In this document: positions 32,922 to 40,231 of the stretch, in pieces | Layout of the letters: each line of letters begins with the position of its first letter | Numbering within the stretch: the stretch's first letter is position 1 | Assembly (NCBI GenBank): GCA_018055925.1 | Contig: JAGPGQ010000006.1 | Span: forward strand, 1-40,231 | Reading direction: 5' to 3' | Length of the DNA stretch: 40,231 bases | From: Micropruina sp. | Lineage (GTDB): Bacteria; Actinomycetota; Actinomycetes; Propionibacteriales; Propionibacteriaceae | Position numbers and translations under genes: made by a program | The notes under the pieces: generated by a model | Seen by the model: the letters and a program-made list of their open reading frames with translations, nothing else | Databases searched by the model: none | Told to the model about the DNA's origin: nothing

Positions 32922-34811
32922 GTGTCTGACCCCGGTCACCGCCCCCACGGGGCCTTCGGCAACGCGCCGCAGCACTGGCCGGCGCCCTCCGGTCCGCCAG
33001 CCGGACAGCCACAGCCGGGCCACCCGCCAGTCGGCCACCCGCAACCTGGCTATCCGCAGCCGGACCAGTTGCACCCGGGCTACCGACAGCCGAAACCGCG
33101 GCGGGCGCATCCGGGAGTCGTCGCCGTCCTGATCGTCGCGATGGCGCTGAGCATCGTGCTGGCGGCCGCGAACCTGGGGCGTCCGGTCTCGTCGCGGGAC
33201 GCGTCCGCCGCCATGTCGTACCTGCCGAGCGCCGGTGGCCGCACCGTGCTGCAGAACTCCGACGGCACCGACACGGCGATCGAGTACTACAGCACGTTCG
33301 GCGCCCAGGTCTGGCAGAGCGGACCCGCCGCCTTCGGATACGGCGCCGACTACGACGAACTGATCACGAAGAGCTGGGTGCGGATCACCGAGGTCACAGC
33401 GGACGCCGCCGGCAAGGTCGGCACCCGCCGCAACCGGCTGCTGGCCGCCGAGTCGACCGGCCTGAGCCTGCGCGCGGACGTCACCGGCGACGACTTCGTG
33501 GCCTTCGATCCCGGGCTGCCGGTGCTCCCGGCGCAGGTCCGCGACGGTCAGGAGTGGACGGCGGCCGGCACCGCCACGATCGGCAAGGGTGCCACCAGTT
33601 CGGGCCGGCAGCCGTACGCGGCGACCATGTCGGCCCGCGCCCTGGACGACGGCTGCGTGGCGATCAGCACCGAACTCACCGTCGGTGGGGACGCCACCCC
33701 GGCCCGGGAGTCCGAGACCTGGTGCCCGGGACGGGGCATCGTCGCCAACCAGCAGCCAGTCCGGACCGGCAACGCCGTGACCCGGCCGCCCCGCTGGCAG
33801 GCGGTGGGCCGGGTGACTGCCCACCTCCCCGCCGACCTGGGCGGCGGTTGGACCTTCACCCGCAAAGAACTCAAGTCGCCGCCACAATTCCTGTACGCCA
33901 CCGTCCGGCCGGTGGTGCTGCCGGGGCCCGTCGTCGTCTACGTCAACACCCCCGGCGGCGACCTGGTCGCCCGCGGCTGGTCCGACCCGGCCACGTCCCC
34001 GCGTTGGTTCGCCCGTCCGGGTGGGCAGGTCACGTCGGTGGAGGCGATCGGCAGGGTCGTCGTCGCCACCACCACCGAGCGCAGCGTGGTCGCCTACGGC
34101 GACCAGGGCGAGTTCCTCTGGCAGGCCGCACTCGGCGATGTCAGCGCGACGCCGATCACCCGGTTCGGCGGCCTGGCCGTGGTGGCCGGCCTGGACGGCA
34201 CCGTCACCGCGTTCCAGGCCGAGACCGGCGTCGTCGCCTGGACCGCGCAGACCCCGACCGAGATCCGGCGTCCGATGGTCACCGACGGCGCCACCCTGAC
34301 CGTGCTCGACCAGGCCGGCAACCTGCTCACCCTCGGGCCCGACGGCGCCCCGCTGCACGAGTTCGAGACGGTGCCGCCGGAGGTGTTCGCGGTCGCCGAC
34401 GGGGTGGCCGTCGTGGCCAGCCGCGGCGACAGCTACATCCGCGGCTACCGGCTCGCCGACGGCGAGCAGCTGTGGCGAATCCAGCAGTCTGGCGTCAAGC
34501 GTTCGATGGACGCCTTCGGCACCACCGTCGTGGTCGGCACCATGGACTCGCTGTTCAGCCTGCGCGCCACCGACGGAGCCCGGGTGTGGACCAAGGCGCT
34601 CACTCCGGTGCAGGTCGCGGTGCAGGGCGACCGCCTGCTGGTCGCCGACCGGACCACGCTGCGGCTGCTGGACGGCAACGCCGCCGAACTCGGCGCCTAC
34701 GTCACCCAGGAAGAGGATCTGTCCTTCGGTGCCGGCACCTTCCTGGTCGCCGGGACCGGCGAGCTGTTCTGCTTCTTCGGCCAGGCCGCCTACCGCCGGG
34801 AAAGCCGATGA
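32922..34811 (+). CDS. Membrane-anchored PQQ-like beta-propeller protein
   Basis: 629 residues from the GTG at 32922. Residues 1–62 are rich in Pro, Gln, Gly and His (PQPGHPPVGHPQPGYPQP), with a degenerate QPGY/H-type repeat, and are probably cytoplasmic. One membrane helix (66–85) follows. The rest should be outside the membrane. Residues 90–310 are an unrecognised domain. Residues 315–625 carry repeating WxAxxG/DGxVxAFxAETGxxxWT units typical of PQQ-like/WD40-like propeller blades, for example GLDGTVTAFQAETGVVAW and TDGARVWTKAL. Such propellers bind proteins or scaffold assemblies; cofactor residues cannot be confirmed. The next gene overlaps by ATGA, so the two products probably form a complex. 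Confidence 0.75.
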   Translation: MSDPGHRPHGAFGNAPQHWPAPSGPPAGQPQPGHPPVGHPQPGYPQPDQLHPGYRQPKPRRAHPGVVAVLIVAMALSIVLAAANLGRPVSSRDASAAMSYLPSAGGRTVLQNSDGTDTAIEYYSTFGAQVWQSGPAAFGYGADYDELITKSWVRITEVTADAAGKVGTRRNRLLAAESTGLSLRADVTGDDFVAFDPGLPVLPAQVRDGQEWTAAGTATIGKGATSSGRQPYAATMSARALDDGCVAISTELTVGGDATPARESETWCPGRGIVANQQPVRTGNAVTRPPRWQAVGRVTAHLPADLGGGWTFTRKELKSPPQFLYATVRPVVLPGPVVVYVNTPGGDLVARGWSDPATSPRWFARPGGQVTSVEAIGRVVVATTTERSVVAYGDQGEFLWQAALGDVSATPITRFGGLAVVAGLDGTVTAFQAETGVVAWTAQTPTEIRRPMVTDGATLTVLDQAGNLLTLGPDGAPLHEFETVPPEVFAVADGVAVVASRGDSYIRGYRLADGEQLWRIQQSGVKRSMDAFGTTVVVGTMDSLFSLRATDGARVWTKALTPVQVAVQGDRLLVADRTTLRLLDGNAAELGAYVTQEEDLSFGAGTFLVAGTGELFCFFGQAAYRRESR

Positions 34812-36694
34812 GGACGCTCACCGCGGTCGGCAACATGCTGCGCGACGTGGTCTGGCTGACCATCGTCCAACCGGTGTGGGAGGGCCGCCCACGCAGCGCC
34901 GGCTGGCCGGCCGGACTGCGGGCGATCGTCGCCAGCTCGCTGACCCTGTACGGCCTGCTCACCCTGGCCGTGGTGTTCGCCGGGCCGCTGCGGAACGCCG
35001 ACACCCTGGTGGTCACCTCCTCGCGGCTGACCATTCCGGACGTCGGTGCCTGGCTGTGCATCGCCGGCGTGGTGCTGGCGCTGGTACTGCTGCAGACCGC
35101 CGCCCTGCACCTGCCCTGGTGGGTGAAGCTGTTCTCGTTGATGACGGTGGCGGTCAGCGTGGTCTACTTCGCCACCGCCGGAGCCACCGATCCGTTGCTG
35201 ATCGTCTGGTCGCTGATCAACGTGCTGGTGCTGATCGTGCTGACCATCGTGCGCTGGCGGGCGACGTTCGCCTGGTGGGAGTTCGTGGTGGTCGCGCTCG
35301 CGATCGCCGGGGCCGTGTTCGCCCCGATGCTCGGCAGCTCCACCACCCGCGCACTGAACAGCGACTGGCGTGGGGTCGCCTCCGAGGGGGGCCTGCTCAC
35401 CCTGGCGAACCTGGCCGCCCCCGCGCTGCTGGTCGCCGGCGCGGCGCTGGCGCAGATCGCGGTGGCCGTGTCGTTCGCCGGGGTTGCCGCCGCCACCCGG
35501 GAACTCCCCCGGCGTCCGCTCCAGATCACCGGGTTGCTCCTGTTGGGCGCGGCGGCGGTGGCGCTGATCCGGGCCTTCGACGACGTGGAGAACACGGCGG
35601 CGGGCTGGTTCGCCTCGGCACTGGCGTTGGCGGTGATCGCCGCCCTGCACCTGATGGTGATGGCGGCTGCCGGACGGGCACCGGCCTGGTCGGACCTGGA
35701 CGAGGACTCGACCAAGCTGAACTACCTGGTCGCGCTCGGCACGGTCAGCCTGCATCTGTTGCAGCCGACGGTGTCCGTCCTGCGTGAGGTCGGACGCGTG
35801 ACCGGGACGGACTGGCTGTTCACTGCCACCGACGGCTTCCTGACCGCTACCGCCTCCGATCTGACGCTGACGCTCACCCGGCTGACGGTCTGCCTGATCG
35901 GGATCGCCCTCACCGTTCCGCTGGCTCGCCGCGGACGTCCGTGGGGAGCGATGTTCATGAGTTCGCTGACCGTGTTGACCCTGTTCCAACTGCTTCGCAA
36001 CCGGGGCTTCGACAGCTGGGCGAGCAACACCGTGCCGCAGATGTCGAGCCTGCTGCTGATCGCTCTGCTGGTGGCTGGGGCGGTGTTGTTGATCACCGGC
36101 CGGCTGACCGCGGTGCGGGTGGCGGCGGTGGCGTCCGGGATCCTGCTGTGCGTGCTCTACCCCTACCGTGAGATCCCGGACGACCCGATCAGTGCCCTGC
36201 TCGGTTTCAGCGGCATCGGCGCGGTGCTGTTCGGCCTGCTCTGGCGGATCCTGACCGAGGGCGCCATCACCCACCAAGGGACGCCGCGCTGGCCCGTTCC
36301 CGCCCGGGTGCTGCTGTACTGCGCCAGCGCCCTGCTCGGCGTCACCTCGGCGGCCTTCGTGGCGTTGACCCGGAGCAGCGGCGGAGTGCTCGACGTCGCC
36401 CTGTTCGCCGACACCGGCGACTATCTGCTGGGTACCCCGTTGTTCCTCACCGCGGCGATCGGCTGCCTGGCGATCGCGCTGGCACCGGTCCGGCGGCATC
36501 CCGCCGGCCAACCCGGCCGTCCACCCGGGGGTTATCCGCCCAACCAATCCGTCATCCCAGGCTCGCCCCGGGATCTCGGCGGCTACCCGACCAACCCAAC
36601 CGGCGGGCTGCCGTCCAACTCACCTGTCATCCCGGGCTCGCCCCGGGATCTCGGCGGACATCCGTCCGGTCGGCAGCCGTTCGGTGGGCGCTGA
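34808..36694 (+). CDS. Polytopic membrane protein of unknown function with repeat-derived tail
   Basis: 628 residues; the ATG overlaps the stop of the propeller gene (ATGA). About 14 hydrophobic helices run from residue 35 to 565, with no catalytic motif I recognise. The C-terminal tail (about 570–628) is Gly/Pro-rich. It contains VIPGSPRDLGG twice, 25 residues apart. Those 75-bp units are copies of the extragenic palindrome otherwise found between genes, so the tail was probably extended by repeat insertion in frame. The partner propeller protein and the overlap suggest an envelope complex. Function unknown. Confidence 0.8.
   Translation: MRTLTAVGNMLRDVVWLTIVQPVWEGRPRSAGWPAGLRAIVASSLTLYGLLTLAVVFAGPLRNADTLVVTSSRLTIPDVGAWLCIAGVVLALVLLQTAALHLPWWVKLFSLMTVAVSVVYFATAGATDPLLIVWSLINVLVLIVLTIVRWRATFAWWEFVVVALAIAGAVFAPMLGSSTTRALNSDWRGVASEGGLLTLANLAAPALLVAGAALAQIAVAVSFAGVAAATRELPRRPLQITGLLLLGAAAVALIRAFDDVENTAAGWFASALALAVIAALHLMVMAAAGRAPAWSDLDEDSTKLNYLVALGTVSLHLLQPTVSVLREVGRVTGTDWLFTATDGFLTATASDLTLTLTRLTVCLIGIALTVPLARRGRPWGAMFMSSLTVLTLFQLLRNRGFDSWASNTVPQMSSLLLIALLVAGAVLLITGRLTAVRVAAVASGILLCVLYPYREIPDDPISALLGFSGIGAVLFGLLWRILTEGAITHQGTPRWPVPARVLLYCASALLGVTSAAFVALTRSSGGVLDVALFADTGDYLLGTPLFLTAAIGCLAIALAPVRRHPAGQPGRPPGGYPPNQSVIPGSPRDLGGYPTNPTGGLPSNSPVIPGSPRDLGGHPSGRQPFGGR
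36551..36662. repeat. Extragenic-type palindromes inside a coding sequence
   Basis: Two GTCATCCC..GGGATCTCGGCGG units at 36551 and 36626, spaced 75 bp (25 codons), lie in frame at the 3' end of the membrane protein gene. They match the intergenic elements at 11823, 20993, 24286 and 32634. Confidence 0.8.
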
Positions 36695-36700
36695 GCCGTC

Positions 36701-37117
36701 CTACAGCTTGCGGACGAAGTTCGTCCCCCGCAGCGCCTCCTCGACCAGCGCCACCTCACGCTGCAGCCGCACCAGGCTGGCCTGCTGCTGCGACCACACG
36801 TCGACGGCGTCGGCGATCACCTCGGGAGCGACCTGGTCGGCCAGGCTGACCCGGACCCCGCCCAGGCCGTCGCGACCGGCCAGCACCTGGGCGTCGACGA
36901 ACACGGCGGCGAACCTGGCCAGCACCACCGGATGCCGGCGCAGCAACGGGAACCGCCGGTAGTCGGCCGGGCAACAGTCCATCAGGAACTCGGTGGCGGT
37001 GCGCTCCCAGTCGGGGGAACCGGGCGGACGCACCCGCTCGGGCCACCCGGGCGGCACATAGATCGTCGACTCCCGCCGCCTCGCCAGCGCCCTGCGGCGG
37101 TCGGCCACTGACACCAT
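36701..37117 (-). CDS. Small SOS-controlled protein of unknown function
   Basis: 138 residues from the ATG at 37117, with AAAGGGGGAG 2–3 nt upstream (close but strong). The N-terminus is very basic (VADRRRALARRRES). The middle contains PDWERTATEFLMDCCPADYRRFPLLRRHPVVLARFA, and the C-terminal half is helical (LADQVAPEVIADAVDVWSQQQASLVRLQREVALVEEALRG) and may be a coiled coil. I do not recognise a named family. A perfect LexA box lies 15 bp upstream and overlaps the probable transcription start, so the gene should be induced by DNA damage. The DinF-type transporter gene lies upstream on the same strand (ends 37256). A role in damage tolerance is inferred from regulation only. Confidence 0.75.
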   Translation of the reverse strand: MVSVADRRRALARRRESTIYVPPGWPERVRPPGSPDWERTATEFLMDCCPADYRRFPLLRRHPVVLARFAAVFVDAQVLAGRDGLGGVRVSLADQVAPEVIADAVDVWSQQQASLVRLQREVALVEEALRGTNFVRKL

Positions 37118-37131
37118 CGCTCCCCCTTTGA

Positions 37132-37152
37132 TCGAACTTGTGTTCGATTCTA
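37132..37152 (-). promoter_or_regulatory. LexA (SOS) box overlapping a promoter
   Basis: TCGAAC-N4-GTTCGA (37132–37147) is a perfect Gram-positive/mycobacterial LexA box. The minus-strand -10 TAGAAT (37147–37152) abuts it, so the transcription start falls inside the box. LexA bound here should repress the gene starting at 37117 until DNA damage. Confidence 0.75.
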
Positions 37153-37255
37153 GCGGGTGCCGCCGACCACATTGCGCCTCGCCGGCCACCTGGCGTCTAC
37201 TGGAACCGGCGCACCGTCGCCAACGGGGCGTCACCGACCGACCGGAGCGCGCGCG

Positions 37256-38590
37256 TCAGCGGACGCCGGTGACCAGCCAGGCGTCCCCGCGCTCCCGCCA
37301 CCGCAGGATGCCCGCCCGGATCACCATGAACCCGGTGAAGCCGATCCACAGAGCCGCCGCGGCGGCCACCGGGCCCAGGCCGGCCAGCGTCGCGGCCTGG
37401 AATCGCAGGACCAGCGCGATCGGCAGATAGCCGAGGAGCACCACGATCATGCCCAGCGCGAGCCAGCGCCCGTCCCCGGCGCCGATCAGCACACCGTCCA
37501 GGACGAACACGTAGCCGGAGACCGGCTGGCCGAGGCCGACCACGATCAGCGCGGCGATCACGGCCGCCCGGACGGCCGGGTCGGTGCTGAACAGGGGTGC
37601 GATCAACGGGGACGCCAGGGCGATCAGGCCACCGACCACGGCCCCGCCGACCACACCCCAGCGGACCATCAGCCGGGTGGCGTCCCGGACGCCGGCGACG
37701 TCCGCCGCACCGAGTCCCTTGCCGGTCAGCGCCTGGCCGGCGATCGCGAGCGCGTCCAGGGCGAACGCCAGCAGCGTCCACACGGTGAAGGCGACCTGGT
37801 GGGCGGCCAGCGGCACCTCGCCGAGGGCCACCGCGACCCAGGTGGTGAGCAACAGGATGGCGCGCAGCGCAAGCGTGCGCACCAGCAGCGGCACCCCGTC
37901 CATGGTCGCGGCCAGCACACCGCTCGGGTGCAGCCGGATCGAGGCGCCCGCACGGCGCAGGCGCAGCAACCAGACCCCGGCCAGCGTGCCGGCCATGCCC
38001 AGTTGCGCGATCACCGTGCCCCAGGCAGAGCCGGCGATCCCCCAGTGCAGGCCGTACACGAACCACACGTTGAGCACGGCGTTCAGGGTGAACCCGGCGA
38101 TCGACACGATCAGCGGGGTGCGGGTGTCCTGGACGCCGCGCAGGGCGCCGGTGATCGCCAGCACCACCAGCATCGCCGGCAGGCCGAACGCCGAGATCCG
38201 CAGGTAGGTGACGGCGTGCGCCAGCACCTCTCCCCCGGCGCCCAGGCCGGCACACAGGGGTTCGGCCGCCCAGCCGACCGTCAGGCCGGCGGCGACGCCC
38301 AGGATGAGGGCCAGCACGGTGCCGTCCACGCCGGCCGAGACCACCCTGTCGGACGCCCCGGCTCCCAGCGCCCGGGCCACGGTCGCGGTGGTGCCGTAGG
38401 CCAGGAACACGAACACCCCGACGGCGGTCGCCAGCACCGACCCGGCGACCCCCAGCCCGGCCAGTTGCGGCGTCCCGAGGTGTCCGATGATCGCCGAGTC
38501 GACCAACAGGAACAACGGCTCGGCGACCAGCGCGAAGAACGCCGGCACCGCCAACCCGAGGATCTGCCGGGTCAGGGTGGGATTGCGCAC
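37256..38590 (-). CDS. MATE family efflux transporter, DinF type
   Basis: 444 residues from a GTG at 38590; TACGTT lies 6 nt upstream, fitting a leaderless start. Twelve hydrophobic helices form two six-helix halves, the MATE topology. The N-terminal LAVPAFFALVAEPLFLLVDSAIIGHLG, with the intramembrane aspartate in LVDSAIIG, is characteristic of the DinF branch. Proteins of this class export cationic drugs or organic solutes using Na+ or H+ gradients. DinF was named for DNA-damage induction in E. coli. Here the LexA box lies downstream, before the next gene, so this gene itself shows no SOS site. Confidence 0.9.
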   Translation of the reverse strand: MRNPTLTRQILGLAVPAFFALVAEPLFLLVDSAIIGHLGTPQLAGLGVAGSVLATAVGVFVFLAYGTTATVARALGAGASDRVVSAGVDGTVLALILGVAAGLTVGWAAEPLCAGLGAGGEVLAHAVTYLRISAFGLPAMLVVLAITGALRGVQDTRTPLIVSIAGFTLNAVLNVWFVYGLHWGIAGSAWGTVIAQLGMAGTLAGVWLLRLRRAGASIRLHPSGVLAATMDGVPLLVRTLALRAILLLTTWVAVALGEVPLAAHQVAFTVWTLLAFALDALAIAGQALTGKGLGAADVAGVRDATRLMVRWGVVGGAVVGGLIALASPLIAPLFSTDPAVRAAVIAALIVVGLGQPVSGYVFVLDGVLIGAGDGRWLALGMIVVLLGYLPIALVLRFQAATLAGLGPVAAAAALWIGFTGFMVIRAGILRWRERGDAWLVTGVR

Positions 38591-38596
38591 CGGATC

Positions 38597-38602
38597 AACG
38601 TA
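38597..38602 (-). promoter_or_regulatory. -10 element TACGTT, leaderless MATE gene
   Basis: TACGTT on the minus strand is followed by 6 nt and the GTG at 38590. No ribosome binding site is seen. Confidence 0.4.
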
Positions 38603-38785
38603 ACCCCGTGCCGGACGCCAACCGTCGGGCGTCCGCTCAGGAAGCACCGAACAACCGCTGGTCGAGCGTGTCGAGATCTCTGTGGCTAGGGGTTTCGACA
38701 AGTTCAACCGCCGAAACTACGCATTGATCCGCGGTTCCCCACGAACTCGGACGTCACGACCGGCAACGGCATGTCTCACGCGTGA

Positions 38786-38791
38786 TACATT
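38786..38791 (+). promoter_or_regulatory. -10 element TACATT, leaderless antitoxin gene
   Basis: TACATT followed by 6 nt and the ATG at 38798. The preceding ACGCGT may be part of an autoregulatory site, which is usual for such operons. Confidence 0.45.
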
Positions 38792-38797
38792 TGACCC

Positions 38798-39034
38798 ATG
38801 GCACAGGTGACGGTTCGCGACCTCCGGAATCATGGCGGCGAGGTCCTCGACCGGGTGGCCCGCGGTGAGTCGTTCACCGTCACCCGCGACGGAAACCCGA
38901 TCGCCGAGCTCGCCCCGCTGCGCCGCCGCAGCGCACCGCCCGCCCAGCTTGTCGCGCTCCGTCGTTCGCTGCCGCCGGTCGATCCGGACGCCTTGCGCCG
39001 CGACCTCGACGACGTTCTGGACGCCTCACTGTGA
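38798..39034 (+). CDS. Phd/YefM-type antitoxin of a VapBC-like module
   Basis: 78 residues. The N-terminal 45 residues (VTVRDLRNHGGEVLDRVARGESFTVTRDGNPIAEL) are the Phd/YefM DNA-binding fold. The C-terminal half (PPVDPDALRRDLDDVLDASL) is the part expected to wrap around the toxin. The antitoxin should neutralise the PIN toxin encoded next and, with it, repress the operon. The toxin gene overlaps the stop by GTGA, the usual coupling. Confidence 0.92.
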   Translation: MAQVTVRDLRNHGGEVLDRVARGESFTVTRDGNPIAELAPLRRRSAPPAQLVALRRSLPPVDPDALRRDLDDVLDASL

Positions 39035-39447
39035 ACTCGGACCGCGGCCTGCTCGACACGTCCACGGTGATCCTCCTGGGCCGGGTCGCCGATCCGCGGT
39101 CGTTGCCCGACGACTGTCTGATCAGCGCCGTCACGCTGGCGGAGTTGTCCGTCGGTCCCCATGTCGCAACCAGTGGAGCCGAGCGGGCCGCGCGCCAGGC
39201 GCACCTGCAACTCGCCGAGTCCGACTTCGAGGTCGTCCCGTTCGACGCCTCCGCCGCGCGAGCGTTCGGCCGAGTCGCCGCGAGCCTCCGCTCTGCCGGC
39301 AGGAAACCCGCAGCGCGCGCCTACGACGCGCTGATCGCCGCCACCGCACTGGCGCACGACCTGCCGCTGTTCACCTGCAATCCCGCGGACTTCTCCGGCA
39401 TCGACCGGCTGGACGTCCACGCGGTCGAACTCGAGGACCCGCGCTGA
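39031..39447 (+). CDS. vapC: VapC-like PIN-domain ribonuclease toxin
   Basis: 138 residues from a GTG overlapping the antitoxin stop. The four PIN acidic residues are present: D9 in LLDTSTVIL, E38 in TLAELSVG, D99 in AYDALIAATA and D120 in CNPADF. They coordinate Mg2+ for cleavage of RNA, commonly tRNA or rRNA, when the antitoxin is lost. All catalytic residues are intact, so the toxin should be active. The usual roles are plasmid or island maintenance and stress or phage response; none is shown here. Confidence 0.93.
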   Translation: MNSDRGLLDTSTVILLGRVADPRSLPDDCLISAVTLAELSVGPHVATSGAERAARQAHLQLAESDFEVVPFDASAARAFGRVAASLRSAGRKPAARAYDALIAATALAHDLPLFTCNPADFSGIDRLDVHAVELEDPR

Positions 39448-39472
39448 CCCCGTCCGATCGGCCGCTTGCTCA

Positions 39473-39551
39473 GCCTCGATCCACCGATCTGCGCCTACTG
39501 CGCGACCCCAGCCGGGCGCACCGGCTGCGCCGGCCACGCTCCCCGTACGAC
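39473..39551. repeat. Dispersed intergenic repeat, copy 2
   Basis: Matches 25696–25774 in the same orientation with about ten differences. It lies between the toxin gene and the NCS1 permease gene; the remaining gap to 39653 shows nothing else. Confidence 0.7.
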
Positions 39552-39653
39552 CCGGTACGCCTTCGCGCGCCCGGCTTCCCAGTGCACCCATCTGGTGCGC
39601 TCGCTACGGCGCCCATCGGCGGATCGAGGCTAAGCGCTCGACGTCCTCGCTCC

Positions 39654-40231
39654 CTACTGCCGGCGCGCGCGACCCCGTCCCAGCAGCACCATTAGTACTG
39701 CCGACACACCGATCGCGGCGACGGACGACCCCAGCCAGGCGGGCGGGACGAAGCCGATAGCTGCGGCGATTTCGACCCAGAAGGACGACCAGCCGGGCAC
39801 CGTCCCGGGGTTGATCAGCTGATAGGTGACGAATCCGCCCGCCCAGGCGACCACCGGGGCCACCCGAAGCGGGGAACGGTCGCCGACGTCCCAGCGCTGT
39901 CCACTGACCAGCAGGAAGTCGGCCGCGGCAACGGCGAACAGCGGGACGAAGACCGACCCGATCAGGAACAGGAACGACTGGTACTGGCCGAAGTCCAGCA
40001 GTCCGGCCAGCAAAGTGGCTAACACGCCGACGGCGACCGCGACCACCCGCCGATCGAGATTCGGGGCGATGTTCTGGATCGACATGGTGGTCGAGTAGAC
40101 GTTGGCGAACGCCTCGTCCACCTCGTCGACCAGCAGGATGCTCAACGCGATGCCGCCCGCCGGGAGCGCGATCAGGGCGGCCAGGACGTCGGTCGCACCC
40201 AGGTGGGCGACCGCGAACACCCCCAGCGAGT
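39654..40231 (-). CDS. NCS1 family nucleobase permease (N-terminus beyond window)
   Basis: The C-terminal 192 codons or so of a membrane transporter; the start lies past the right edge. Five hydrophobic helices are visible. The segment DEVDEAFANVYSTTMSIQNIAPNLDRR, between two helices, is a conserved NCS1 region (cytosine permease CodB and hydroxymethylpyrimidine transporter CytX are the nearest types I know). These proteins import nucleobases or thiamine precursors with a cation. The substrate cannot be decided from this part. The gene ends near the toxin–antitoxin module and is convergent with it. Confidence 0.82.
   Translation of the reverse strand, partial: SLGVFAVAHLGATDVLAALIALPAGGIALSILLVDEVDEAFANVYSTTMSIQNIAPNLDRRVVAVAVGVLATLLAGLLDFGQYQSFLFLIGSVFVPLFAVAAADFLLVSGQRWDVGDRSPLRVAPVVAWAGGFVTYQLINPGTVPGWSSFWVEIAAAIGFVPPAWLGSSVAAIGVSAVLMVLLGRGRARRQ

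Noticed and set aside
37256..38590. SOS control of the DinF-like transporter
   Set aside because: The LexA box lies downstream of its stop codon, at the start of the next gene; its own promoter shows no LexA box.

Overview
The window is about 40 kb of a high-GC actinobacterial chromosome. Signs of this are GC-rich codon use on both strands, the DUF3000–ribonuclease D gene pair, a DtxR/IdeR-type iron box, a Gram-positive LexA box, a wax-ester-synthase-like acyltransferase and many starts that look leaderless (TANNNT then 6–7 nt then ATG/GTG). A propionibacterial lineage is plausible, but that is an inference. No plasmid, phage or insertion-sequence genes are visible.

Layout. 1–5.4 kb: a minus-strand ATP-grasp gene and a GT2 glycosyltransferase (cut by the window edge), a hairpin-rich gap that may encode an RNA, a BtrH-like/DUF4872 protein and a WS/DGAT acyltransferase, with a divergent TPR-like gene. 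5.5–10.5 kb: a large SF1 helicase, a DUF1345 membrane protein broken by a frameshift, a VOC protein and a tRNA-Val(CAC). 10.6–13.7 kb: an HxlR regulator with a VOC partner, a repeat array, a tRNA Gly–Cys–Val cluster and a stress-type SDR. 13.9–18.9 kb: the most interesting locus, described below. 19–26 kb: a divergent two-domain CbiX-like chelatase, PPK2, ATP-dependent ligase LigC, an iron-box-associated membrane glycosyltransferase, a stand-alone LigD-type polymerase domain, and MsrB. 26.3–36.7 kb: DUF3000 and ribonuclease D, a NarL-type two-component system followed by an ABC-2 exporter, then a membrane-anchored beta-propeller protein coupled to a polytopic membrane protein. 36.7–40.2 kb: a small gene under a perfect LexA box, a DinF-type MATE transporter, a Phd/VapC-like toxin–antitoxin pair and the end of an NCS1 permease.

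The candidate new system is a tightly coupled three-gene operon at 13971–18860. The first gene fuses a PtuB-like HNH nuclease domain to a PtuA-like ABC ATPase. The second is another HNH nuclease whose metal-binding residues sit at almost the same positions. The third is a patatin-like phospholipase with two predicted membrane helices and a possible zinc cluster. Gene junctions are 1 nt or overlapping. Upstream lie a 16-bp palindrome inside a possible promoter spacer and a tandem 26-nt repeat that carries a dyad. I infer a Septu-like sensor/nuclease combined with a membrane-damaging effector, that is, an anti-phage or abortive-infection system. I do not know this exact architecture as a described system.

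Non-coding DNA is unusually structured. There are several long perfect inverted repeats, often at gene ends, and five clusters of dispersed GTCATCCCGG-type palindromes. One of these clusters has entered the reading frame of a membrane protein.
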